A stretch of 64,000 nucleotides of DNA, taken from positions 7,617,531 to 7,681,530 of the forward strand of contig NC_132986.1 of NCBI RefSeq assembly GCF_047496725.1, given 5' to 3'. Positions 27,865-39,663 of the stretch are shown one piece after another. The position numbers were made by a program, and so were the translations under genes. The notes under the pieces were generated by a model. It worked only from the letters and a program-made list of their open reading frames with translations, did not search any database and had not been told where the DNA came from. How positions within the stretch are numbered: position 1 is the first letter of the stretch; every line of letters begins with the position of its first letter. The stretch comes from Anoplolepis gracilipes. Its lineage: Eukaryota > Arthropoda > Insecta > Hymenoptera > Formicidae.

Positions 27865-28845
27865 GTGATAACACAATAATAATTATAATAATAATAATAA
27901 TAATAACAGTAATAATATTTACATTTTAATGACCGTTTTCAAGTCGTTTCCGACGTATCGATAAGACAATGCAAAGAAGTGACAATCCCGAAAGATGGTT
28001 TTCGAACAAGTCGGAAACAATTTTATCGACAAGATAATAGGGTCGCGTTTTTTACTTTATCTTAAATCGACTTATATATTTTGTACGTGTGTTTTTCTCT
28101 TCATACCTTTATTACAAGCGAAAAATTCTAATTTTTCGTGTAAACACATATAAACGTATTAAGAGTTTTAATACATATATGTATATATAATATTACGTGT
28201 GTATCGCCATGATTTTCTTTAAAATATTTAAACATTCGTTACAGATTACAACGCGAACCGAACGAAGATTCGGCTTGAATCTTTCTTAATGAAATACGCG
28301 AAATACGATTATCTCATGAAACGTATATATGTTACTCTTTATGTTGTATAGATTTTAATTCCTTTCCGTAAGCGTCACGACAAGATAGAAAAAACAAACT
28401 CAGCCCACTGTTTCCGACTGATCTTAAATCTGATCTTTAAACGCGGATTGCTCGACTCTTCAGCGCGCCACAATGTTTTTCATCCTTTTTCAATAAGACG
28501 GTTTCCCTCGTGAGATTGCACGCGGTTACACGACACGTGTCACTTAATCAAAAAATGTTATACGTATTATATATAGATATATATATATAAATATATACTA
28601 TAATAAGAGCAATGCGGGCGGGAAAGGAAGGATGGAGGGAGGGAGGGAAGGAGGGGGGAGGGGCGGGACGGACGCGCTTGTATTACACATCGACTGATTA
28701 GAGTTTCGTTCGATTGTCCAAATGACAACTTTTCCAAAACTTTGCGTTGCACTCGTCTCAGCTAGATGACGTTTCCGAATCTCGTGTATTGAGACAGTTG
28801 AGCGCACACGAGAACAAAAAAAAAAAAAGATGTTTATACTATATA

Positions 28846-28848
28846 TAA

Positions 28849-28883
<35 letters not shown>

Positions 28884-28884
28884 A
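28846..28884. repeat. AAAT tetranucleotide microsatellite
   Basis: About nine AAAT units followed by a short TA run. Confidence 0.9.
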
Positions 28885-31800
28885 TATATATATATACATG
28901 CGCGCGTTGCACGAGAGACGGTAAGGTATTGGGACGCACGAAAAAAACCAACTTCCGGAAATGTACAATTTGTGGGCGGCGTTATTATTATTATTATTAT
29001 TAGTCTCGTATACACCGGACGCGCCGGACCAATTAAAATCTAGGGAGAGAGAAATCTGCCCGTCCGGCGATGTTTTATCGTGACTCTGTCGATCGAAATT
29101 ACATAATCGAGATTCGACAGATGCGTTAAACGCAGGTGTGTCGCAATACTATGTCGTTCTCGCGTACGCGTTTCTCGGTATACGCTAAATGATTAAACAA
29201 ATGGGAATCACTAGTGTGTGTGTGTGTGTAAATAGAGGACCACGCAGAGGGTTCTGTAATTTTACAATTCTTGAGAGTGACAGAGAGAGAGAGAAAGAGA
29301 AAAGGAATAGAGAAAAAAAGACATACGAATGTTCGTCAGAGTAATAATAACGATAATTCACACACATACATAAAAACATATTGCGTATCTCGCGCCTAGT
29401 AGACTGCAAATAGTAGTCGTTCGAAAGTCCGTACGTCGTGTTTTGGGGGGCACGAGCAGGAAGTGTATAGTGTTTAATTGCAGCAAGTCCATATACATCG
29501 ACGGAAGTTTTGCGTCGCTTTCCGGACAATTACTTTTGTGATTTATTCGTATAATCGGAGGAGCGTCAAAAAGATAGGCAGTCGGTGTCAAAAAAACGCC
29601 GTAAAAAAAGTGACTTAAAAAAGAAATTGATAAATCGAATGATAAGCATAAATTGCAAATGTAGTTTACGAGAACGACTGAAGAAATAATCTTTTTAATA
29701 CCTTTCGCGGAATAAAATATACTGATATAATAAAGCCGAATGTGGAGAATTAGAAAGAAGTTTGCTCTCCTCTTTGTAACGAGATAGAGTTTTAATTTTT
29801 ATGAAAGCATCCCCTGAAAGGATTAAAATAGATTATGTGGGAGAAAAAAAAATTGATAAATTTCTTAATCTTCGATAAATTTGTATGGAAAAATGTATAT
29901 GTGAAAATCAATTTCTTTAAATTTCTATCCTTTTTTTACGGGGAGAAAACTTTTTATTTATAAAATCCAAAGACACAAAAGTCAACAAAAATCAAAAAGT
30001 AGCCGAAGTCGTCTTTGCTCTTCGATAATTATATGAGTAATTGTCTTTTGTTTGACAGAAAAGCGATGCAGAAAGTTGGTCGCGTTGTACCTACGTATAT
30101 TACTCCGCATACCTTGTTATTCAGCAACAGTTGAACAGATGAATATGATTTATTACAGAGAACCGTAATACCACAAGTGAAACCGTTCTAAGTATATTTG
30201 TTATACACACATATTGTTACCATTGCCACATGAAAGCAATTATTAACTCCATAGTCTGGGCCATTGTTAGACGAACGAGAACTCGGGACTGTATTTCTTG
30301 AAGTAGGATTGCTTACATAAAGCTGGGATTATTTTTTTAATATCCGCGTGTAATTGCGTCCCTTTAGACTGTAATAACTATTGTCCGAAGGATAATTAAA
30401 GCAGAGGATTCCAAGAATCTAAGAAACAAACATTTCTCGACAACTTCAACAATCGGATTTAACGTTATTCTTTCAGCGCGAAAGAAAAATGCGACACATT
30501 TTAATTTTTTTTTTTTACTATCTAGGAATAATTTGTTAGCAGTTTAATTCAATAATTGTGCCTTTCTATAATTTCGCTGTGTATTACTTCTTTTAACGAT
30601 AAGTTTTTTTTTTTTTTTTTTTTTTTTTTTTGAACGGACGCACGCAATCCTACATCAAGGAAGAAGACAAAGTTGCAGGAAAATGAGAGAGACAAGTTAT
30701 CGTAATAGCCGCCGATTACTCCGTAACAATGGCAACGCCCGTACGTATGAAGTCTGTAATCGAAATGCTTTATATTTTTACACCGAACAAAGCAGTATAT
30801 AACGTACAATAAAACAATAAAACATGTCCTTCCATAACATGCAACCTCAAGATGACAAATGTTAAATTTTTATTTTTACAACAGCCCACTATCACTTCCG
30901 ATATCTGAGCTATATTTGGGCGTATAATTATATAGTTGAGATTATTAATTAGGATATTATAAAGTCGGCTAGATTCATTTTAATCGACTCACAATTTTAC
31001 GATTTCTACACGAATGATCGTCTACTGTAATATACACATTATACGATACGTATACATATGTTAGTGATATTATACCGTGCGACGAGATGCGGCCGTTAAT
31101 CCGCGATCATCAAAAATTACGAAAGTGTTAATTTCTTCACGAGACACTCTTCTGCGAAATTGTGCGAAATGAGCTGGCCTGTCCAAATAGATATAGTTAG
31201 CATTCCATTCGTCCGTTGTCTTCACAGCACCGATTGTATTATATTATACATTTTGACGCTAGTTAATTCCAAATATATTCCAAATTGCGAGATGTGTATG
31301 CGCTTCGAAAGCGAGGAAATCAAAAAGGAAGAGAAACAAATGGTACCGAAGGCGAATGCACGCGTTTAACTTTATGATCGACACAAAATGTACATATGTA
31401 TTTATTTAAAAAAAAAAAAAAAAAAAATGATAGATATACGAATGCGCACACACACGTACACACTTACGCAAAGGTTTCCGTGCCGAATACCGTGTGTGTT
31501 AAATATTTTTCTCTCCGATATATTATTCTTTTGGCTATTACATATGCGAGATAAAAAATCAAACGAAAAGCGAGATACGACGTAATTTAGCGAACGCGCA
31601 ACGACATACTTTCATGTGCTCCAATAATGATGTAATCTAAGTCAACGATGACTGATCGAATGATGAGCATCGAATTAATCTCGCGAGATTAATATACACT
31701 GTGTCTCGTTCGATCGGGACTTCGATGATTCGCGTCGTACGATTTCTTTTCGAGATAATCGTCAAATTTAACGGAAAAAAATATCCTTGCACATCTCATG

Positions 31801-32264
31801 CGATTAAAACGTGGGATAAGAGTTTTATATTATTTAAATGGTGTGACAGAACTAAGTACTTTGAACATTATCAAGAGTCACGCGATTTTACGTGGTATCG
31901 TTCTTTTCGTTAGAATCTCTTTGCAGAAATTTCGGCGTTCGAGCGAACGCTGACAGAATTAAAGCTGCAATTCAGTTTAGCTTTTTTCAAATAGCAAAAT
32001 AGTTCGTTGATAAAAACAAAAAACTTCGGAATGTATAATCCATCCAAGAGATAAAAGTTAGCTAATGCGAAATCGTTACATGGCAAACGTTTGCGTACAA
32101 GACATGTCTTTTCATCCACAACGGTCATTGCTATTGTACTATCTGGTCGATCGGACTTACAGTGTTTTATCGAGGTAGTTTTTCTTTCGATAGAACACTG
32201 TGCATGGTTTTTATTATAATCTAGATATCGTCGTATTTTTTATTTACATGATTTTTGACATATA

Positions 32265-32521
32265 TGGGCTGTGTCAAAAGTCTCGCGATTTTTCACAACC
32301 TTTTGATGAATTTGAAATTACATGAAAAATTATTTATTGCAAATCAAGTAGTTTAGACCATCGATATAATAACTGAATAATAAACTCTATCCTACGGGAT
32401 TAATTTTCTTGGCAAACTCTTGAATTGCGATCTAAGATATAATTGCAAAATGTCAAAAATTACGATCGAAGATTCTTTCTCGCTAACTTGGAGCGAATGC
32501 GCGACTTTTGATACGACCTGA
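32265..32521. mobile_element. Mariner-like miniature inverted-repeat element
   Basis: A 257-base segment has matching ends: the left end reads TGGGCTGTGTCAAAAGT and the right end, reverse-complemented, TCAGGTCGTATCAAAAGT. A TA dinucleotide flanks both sides (32263-32264 and 32522-32523), as expected of Tc1/mariner insertion. There is no transposase frame inside, so it would be non-autonomous. The TCAAAAGT core is typical of mariner ends; the exact family is not identified. Confidence 0.6.
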
Positions 32522-34106
32522 TACGTTTAATAGTATACGTTAAAAGAGACAATTTAAACGTATATAGTCGTGGAAGACCACCGGCGGACGAATCAAATAA
32601 AATTCACGTTTTTTTAGAATGCCTCTGTAATATGTATTAAGAAAACAACAACCGTACTTACTTGTACGTGAAAGTATACGTATCTGGGGGAAGGAAACTT
32701 CAAATATCCTCAAATCGCGACGGAATTTTCTTCGAACGGATGAAGCGAAGTGTCGCACCGCGCCACAAAATTAGACATTTGGTCGAGAATGGTATAAAGG
32801 GAGGCATCGATATATCGAATCTACTGCGCGCGAAAATGAAAAGGAAGAGACTAGGAGGAGGGTAGTGCGCGCGTTGATTTGAAAGCCTGAAATTAATAAT
32901 CAAAATTAAACGACTGGCGAAACATGTGATTTACTATTTTATAAAAAAAAAAAAAAAACAGATACGGGGTACGTCCTTAGGTATATTATAACTAAATGTG
33001 TGTAAAAAAAAAAAAAAGATATAAACCGAGGAAAATTCCCTTGTGAGAAAGCACGAGTGTGTATAAATAAAAAGATTTTTAAACATTATCGTACATTTTC
33101 ATCGTATCCGTTTTCTCATCCGAACGAAATTGCAAAGTCCTTTTCGTTTCCAAGTTCGTATCGTTATTCATTTAGCGTGTGTCGAATCGTTGGAACTGTG
33201 TTCGTAATGTTATTAATCGTTAGCAGAGATAACCATTTCTCTCAAACAATTAAAGGTCATCAGAAGAAAAAGAATCGCGAATCGTTCAGAAGAAAAAACA
33301 TACCACACGCTTACTGGAAAACACGAATATAAAATGTATTTCAAGACGTCTTCATGCAAAACCGATGAATGTTTTACGTGTATTAAAATGTTCCCTTTTA
33401 ATCCTATTAAGACTTACAAAATATTATAAGTATTATACTTTACTTGTATATATACATATGTGATAAAAAAATACATATATATATATCTATATATACATCT
33501 TGTTCTTATGCGTAAAATTTATATTCGTGACCTGTTCTCCGTAAAGCAAGTATACGTTGAAACATTATATGTGCACAGTTAATTCGTAATATAATGCAGG
33601 TATATGTCAAAATCTTGATACCGTAACAAATATGATACCGCTACAAATAAATTTGCAAATAAAAATTTTATATATTTATAGAAAAATATACTTTTGACTG
33701 TCTATATATTTTTATAATTTGGATTATCTAAAATTTCATCAGTCAATGTTTTAATTTTAATACAATTTTAATAAATTAATAAAATGTCAAAAAAATTTCA
33801 ATATATGTGCAAAATATAGATACAAATTTTATAATCTACTATTTTAATAGGAATGTGTGTGTTGTGTAAGCTATATGTATTTAATATACATGTCTTAATT
33901 ATACTAACCAGGGTCACTTAATATAAAAATCGCTTTAGTTATTGTAGACTTCATTATGAACTAGAATGTGTATTGTACGACTGCTTATCATAACTCTGCA
34001 ACAAGATATAAGTTTGTACATATTCAGTGAATTGACAATTACGTCAGTAAGCTTCCAGATGGGGGAAACTTTGCAAGAATTGTTGATTTTAAGTATATAT
34101 AGTTTC
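32522..34106. other. Intergenic AT-rich stretch downstream of the coiled-coil gene
   Basis: No supportable exon. It must contain the 3' UTR of the minus-strand coiled-coil gene next to 34107. No decisive polyadenylation signal could be picked. Confidence 0.45.
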
Positions 34107-35100
34107 TTAAATATCGTTCGATGGTACCATGTCCAAGTCAGAGGCCGTACTAACGCTAGGTAAACTACTCTCGCTCCAATCAGGATGTGGATAATTCCGT
34201 AATGGACTCGGTACATTAACAGGTATCCTATTAATGTGCGTATCGCATCCTTGCTTCCATATATCAGAAACCATTGGTTTAGTAGATGTAATACTTCCAA
34301 AAATTTTTGATGTATTATGACAAAACGAATTTTTTGTGTTATCTTTTTGTCTTTCCTTAACTCTGGAAAACTTTCTTATTTTACACACATCGTTTTCTTT
34401 ATTATGGCCTTTTTTCGAGGAATGATGTAAGCATTTTTTCGGAAACACATCATTCACGTTTCGATAAGAAGCAATATTACTTTTATTATGCATTACTGTT
34501 CCTTTATCGTTCATAACTGTCAATATAAAACATGATATAAATTATAAATCGTATTAAAATAAATTTCATTATAAAAATAACATTTTTGCAATTATATAAA
34601 GTAAATTCAAATATAATTGCCTTGACTTTGGTCCTGCATTATAGTATGCGAAGATTCCCCATCAAGTAAGCTAACAAATTCCAAACGCGCCGAATCTTTA
34701 ACGGGTATGTCTTCTTTTAGACTAACATCTTCTTCAGAAGCATTTTCTACTGTAGAAATATCTGATACATCGTGTAAGGATTTATTAGAGTGATCGGAAA
34801 AACTCGATGTAGGAGATGAATATGCGAGTCCTGTTTGAATAGCTGATGCTTGAGAACTCATACTTCCTTCTTTCACAAAAACTTCACTTAAAACATTTTG
34901 CAATTTGAGTTTTTCAATTTGAGTTTGTAGATCACTGCAATATATAAAATATATAAATATACATCGATTATACATTATTTTTAAATAGATAAGTGTTAAA
35001 AATATATTTAAATTTACTATGATGGACTAATTGTTGTGCAATTTATATAATTAATATAGATCATATAATTGCACATTTACCAATAATGTAATAAAAAATT

Positions 35101-35138
<38 letters not shown>

Positions 35139-35246
35139 TATAATGTACACATTTTTTATTACATTATTGGTAAATGTGCAATTATATGATCTATATTAAT
35201 TATATAAATTGCACAATTAGTAAATCCATCATAGTAAATTTAAAAA

Positions 35247-35307
<61 letters not shown>

Positions 35308-36758
35308 AAAAAAACCAACCTTATTGTATTTTGGTATTGGATGATTAATGTATCCTTGTAAGAAGACAATTTTGAAAGTTTATCTTTGTCCATTATCAGA
35401 TATTCGTTAAGTTCCGTTTGGTTTGTCAATTTTGTTTTTAAATTTGAGATTATTCTTTCATCATTTTCAATTTGTTGTTCAAGTGTTGATATTGCTTCAT
35501 TTTTAGCTTTTATTACACGAGTTATTTCTTCTAATTTTTTAGTAAGCATCTCTGTATGGAGTCCAACCTCTACTTGCTTTTGACTTGCTTCCTTGATTTG
35601 CTCCTCTTTTTTTCGAATTGAACTAGTTTAAGATAAAACAGAAAAATTTTAAAACTGAAATTAAATTCTTAATTTTTTCCATTACTATTGATCATACATC
35701 AAACCTTTCATATCTTTCTCGTTCTGATGCCCATGATTCGTACATAGTCTTTACTTTTTTATTAAATTCCTTTAATTGAAGTGCACTTGCTTCTAGTGTG
35801 TCTATTTTTTCCAAATCCTAAAAATAAATAAAGAGTATATATAATGATAATGGAACTTTGGCAACTTATAGAACATGCAATATGCATAAAGATATAAATC
35901 GCAAAACAATACATACCTCAGACTCTAGTTTTTCAGGTATCCTGAACAGTACATTTTCCATTTCAGTAAAGATTTCACAAATTCTATCATCTTTTTTTAT
36001 AACTAAATCCTTTAATTCTTTCATTAAAAAGCTTAATGTACGTACTGGATTAAATACATGAAATCTGTTGGTATTTTTGGATATTTCAGGACATTGTACA
36101 CCACGATCCTGAACAAGAACATAAGTTTTTGAATCCTTTTTTGGTTTTTCCTGGGAAGGTACGCTTTTAGAAATTGTACCAGTAGGTTTCTGCTAAATAT
36201 AAAGAAATAATTTAAATATAAAATCAAAATGACTTAATATGTAATATATTGTAAATTGTAAATTAAATCGTGCTCAATGTATAATACTTACATTATATCC
36301 ATTTTGTTGCATTCTTTTAACATTTGAGTCTTCTTTACTTTTGGTCTGTTTAGAGCATTGTTTCATACATGATTCTCTAAATATAGGACCCCATTTTTGT
36401 AGTATTTCACCATTACTAGTTGCGGACCTTTTTCTTTCAGCTTTTTGTCCAGGACTAGAAATTGTAGGTGAAATACGTTTCTGATCTTTAGCTTTTTCTT
36501 CCCTTTTTACCGTGACCACAATATCTCCTTTACCAAGTAGTACATATTCTTTAGCAGGGCTTGTTGTTACATGCTGTAATTGAAATTATAAGAATATATT
36601 ATGAAGTACGTATTATGAAATTTGCGATAGAAATTATACTATACAGAATTTTGTAAGACCTTATGTCCCGCATCATATGTTTTAAAAGTTTGTGGATGCT
36701 TTTCAGTTTTCTTGCTTGTAGCAGTTATCCTCTCAGCTGTATTAGTTTTTGTGTTCAT
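34107..36758 (-). CDS. Coiled-coil protein of unknown function, 597 aa, seven exons
   Basis: I do not recognise this protein. Exons in transcript order: 36758-36660, 36573-36292, 36189-35917, 35817-35705, 35622-35320, 34934-34621 and 34516-34107. All phases match and the total is exactly 598 codons including the stop. The ATG at 36758 opens a Lys/Thr/Ser-rich N terminus. A conserved-looking block with FHVFNPVRTLSFLMKEL and then ENVLFRIPEKLE (exon 3) precedes a long heptad-rich coiled coil, about residues 219-375, with segments such as LTKKLEEITRVIKAKNE and LEQQIENDERI. The tail is polar and ends SDLDMVPSNDI. Intron 6 uses a GC donor (CAAG|GCAATT), and exon 3 has a TAGCAG tandem acceptor that allows one optional Gln. 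No signal peptide or membrane segment is seen. It lies head to head with RABL3. A centrosomal or spindle role would fit the architecture but is only a guess. Confidence 0.75.
34998..35254. mobile_element. Foldback palindrome with a CATA/TA core in an intron
   Basis: Two arms of roughly 100 bases, about 34998-35103 and 35147-35254, are reverse complements of each other apart from two small indels. They share for example GCACATTTACCAATAATG on the left and its complement on the right. The core is CATA repeats followed by TA, and a long TA run flanks the right side to about 35298. It sits in intron 5 of the coiled-coil gene. There is no coding capacity; it could be a MITE or a palindrome produced by replication. 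Confidence 0.7.
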
Positions 36759-37305
36759 TCTTCAGACGTATGTTCTTTTGTAAATATTGTACGTGGTTTT
36801 ACAAAATTGTACAAAAATATGAAGAACCGAAAGATATTATTTCGATGGTGACAAAATAATTCGCATTCTAATCTACGTGATCTGTGTGCCTAACCTGAAG
36901 ATTCAAAAATATAATTTTATATATATCATAAACATCTATAGTTTGCTAACCATAGACTTCTTATATATAGAGGTCTGTGGTTCTGTATCTTTCTTTAGGC
37001 CGGGTCTACAATAGATGTAGTAAGCCTTAAGCTGTAAGACTTTAGAGAAGAAAATGAATATGATTGGTTCATTTCTTACGACTTAAAGCTTACTACAGCT
37101 ATTGTAAACCTGGCCTTAGGGCAATAAATTTATAAAATTTTTGGAAACGGTCAATAATGGAAAAATTGTATTCGTTCTATTAATCATAGAATTCGTGTTC
37201 GATACACATGCTTGAAAAGTCCAACCTGACACGAACTGTCAAATGACCATCTGTTAAATATCGAAATTAATTCATAAAATACATGTAATTCAATACGACT
37301 TATTA
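36759..37305. promoter_or_regulatory. Shared head-to-head promoter interval
   Basis: Only 547 bases separate the ATG of the minus-strand coiled-coil gene from the ATG of RABL3, so both promoters must lie here unless noncoding first exons overlap. A 118-base MITE occupies the middle. No clear TATA box is positioned for either gene, as is usual for housekeeping genes. Confidence 0.5.
36998..37115. mobile_element. PIF/Harbinger-like miniature element (MITE)
   Basis: A 118-base segment whose ends are inverted repeats: left GGCCGGGTCTACAATAG and right, reverse-complemented, GGCCAGGTTTACAATAG. The similarity continues inward (ATGTAGTAAGC against CTGTAGTAAGC). TTA lies directly outside both ends (36995-36997 and 37116-37118), matching the TWA target-site duplication of PIF/Harbinger elements. 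It lies between the start codons of the coiled-coil gene and RABL3. Confidence 0.65.
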
Positions 37306-38547
37306 ATGGCAGCAATTGATAAAGTTAAAATTATCGTAGTAGGTGATTCAGGTAAATATAGGAAAAATATGTAATATTACACTACTTACAACTTTTTCCA
37401 GAATATTATCCATATGTAAATATAATACTTTATTTGAATAAAATGAAACAAACTTTGCTGTAATATAATAAAAAATCTCTTATTATCGATATTGCATAAT
37501 ATATCACTATTAAATATCAATATTATTTATAATATTCAAGTGTTTAGATTATTATACTGCATTATAAACATTAATTGTCATTGATATAGGTTTTATAAAA
37601 AAGTATATGATTTGACTAATGATATTTGCATTATTGCAGGTGTCGGTAAAACATCATTGACACATCTAATATGCCAGCAACAACCGATTGGCAATCCTTC
37701 TTGGACTGTAGGTTGTTCAGTAGAAGTAAAGTTGCACGAATACAAAGAAGGGACGCCCAATCAAAGAAGATACTTTATCGAACTATGGGACATTGGTGGC
37801 AGCCAAAATCACAAAAATACAAGATCTGTGTTTTATAATCCCACAAATGGTACATATATATTTTACAGCAATTAAATATGATGTTACATCTAACTTGGAC
37901 ACATAATTGTGACAGAATTTGACAGTGATTGCAAATATATCATTCACAACTAGGCATAATATTAGTCCACGATTTAACAAATCGTAAATCACAGCAGAAT
38001 CTTCAGAAATGGCTGGAAGAAGTCTTAAGTAAAGATGGTACTTCCTCAAAATCAAAGTCATTTGAGGACTTTGATCCTGAGAAATTTGTGGGCTCAACAC
38101 AGGTTATTAAAATTTTCTAAATTATTAATTATATAATTAATTTTGTACACATTTATGATAAATATATAGATAACATTTATTTTTAGATTCCAATCTTGGT
38201 TGTTGGTACAAAGTTTGATCTAATCTCAGAATCTAATTTTATAAAATCCAATGTACACAGACGTTCTGCAACTATTGCAGAAGAATGTGGTGCCGATGAA
38301 ATATTTTTGGTAAATATTATTTAATTGACAAACTCACCAAAGATGCTTGACTCATTTATTTTAACAGGACTGTCGCCAGATAAGATCTTTAGCAGCAGGT
38401 TCCAGTTCATCTGTGAAGCTTAGCAGATTCTTTGATAAAGTTATTGAAAGACGTTACTATTCCTCCAGAGAAGCAATTAGTCCTGACAAGCGAAGGCCGC
38501 CACTCTATACTTCTTCATTATATCCAAAGTTTTATCATAATGACTAA
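37306..38547 (+). CDS. RABL3: Rab-like protein 3 (RABL3), small GTPase-like
   Basis: Atypical small GTPase of the Rab-like family; vertebrate RABL3 acts in Ras trafficking and lymphoid development. Exons 37306-37351, 37640-37849, 37954-38102, 38187-38309 and 38368-38547 join in phase to 235 aa, essentially the length of human RABL3 (236). Motifs: P-loop GDSGVGKTS at residues 13-21, the family-typical TVGCSVEVK after it, switch II WDIGG at 65-69 in place of the Rab WDTAGQ, and GTKFD at 142-146 in the NKxD position. The C terminus ends in FYHND with no prenylation cysteines, as known for RABL3, so membrane attachment by lipid is not expected. AATAAA follows at 38749. It is divergent from the coiled-coil gene and lies 1.1 kb upstream of the AFG1-like gene on the same strand. 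Confidence 0.93.
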
Positions 38548-38748
38548 ATATGCAAAGAATATAATGGAAATATTTTTATTCCAACGTTACACAGAATACT
38601 CAGTTCTTGTGACAATGAAAGATTGTAGGAGTGCCTGGATTAAGTATTGCAAGGCTATTGATATCTCGCACTTTTTATCCACATTCCTAATTTTCCCATG
38701 GAAGCATTTTGCCAATGAATGTGCTCAAAGATGACTGTGAAAAGAGAT

Positions 38749-38754
38749 AAATAA
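38749..38754 (+). terminator. Candidate polyadenylation signal of RABL3
   Basis: AATAAA about 200 bases after the RABL3 stop codon. Confidence 0.5.
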
Positions 38755-39663
38755 AAATTATATTAGATTCATATTTTTCATCTACATTGTAAAAATATCG
38801 TGTTATATGCATAATCATTTTATAATGTAATATAATAATAAATCTATGTGATCTATTTAATATGTATAAAAAGTATCATGGTTTTAAAATTATTTTATGT
38901 TAACAATGTCCAAGGAAATTACTTCTTGGCAAAATATATCTACTATTTCCCTTCCCTCTTTCTCTTAAATTTATTAATTTTATATCATAAATTTCTGTAA
39001 AGATTTTTTAACAATAACATATTTGTGCGAAAGTTTGAATTAAAATAATTGCAATTTGATCTGAGAAAAATGGAAATTCGCGCTTATCTGGCAATGGATT
39101 GACAAGATTGCGATTAGAGCGCGTCTAGTTATTTTGTGGTAACTTTTTGGAAGCTCCTCATCGTCACATGTCGGCGCGAGGCGAATAATCTTTCAAAAAG
39201 CACGTCCCAGTTCCCATCGGACAGATGAGGTGCGCAAGATATTATTGTACGTTTAAATTAACAGGTGTGACGTAAAAAGTAGACCTTTTTCTCTTCTCTG
39301 TACATATACCTCACAAATTATAACGAAATCTTGTTATATTTTTATTCTCGTCATAAAATCGAGAGGCGCACATTTCTAGTATTTCACGTGTGTGAGTTTG
39401 ATTTTGAATATGCACCTTGCCATTTTTACGCACATCTAGTGTCAAGGTTATCATACCTATGATACATAATATGACATGTCAGATAATACAATATTATTGA
39501 TAGTTTATTGAGTAATGATTATTAATGATGTAATTTTTTTTAAATCAATTATTTTAACTAGATTTTTGCGATTAAATGATCCATTTTAGATCATTAATAT
39601 GACAGATGAATCATAGTTTTTAATAAAGATGGACTTAATTTTTCCAGGTAATATTCTGTAGTC
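38755..39663. other. Intergenic interval between RABL3 and the AFG1-like gene
   Basis: No coding signal. A CpG-containing patch at about 39060-39260 in otherwise AT-rich DNA is the best candidate for the promoter or a 5' noncoding exon of the downstream ATPase gene. Confidence 0.4.

Noticed and set aside
31701..33332. Short frames near 31.7 kb and 33.1 kb with mixed composition
   Set aside because: No conserved motif, no splice partners and no coding bias; they look like chance frames.
38432..38734. 100-codon frame starting inside the last RABL3 exon
   Set aside because: It is out of frame with RABL3, whose own frame continues to the stop at 38547 and gives the family length.
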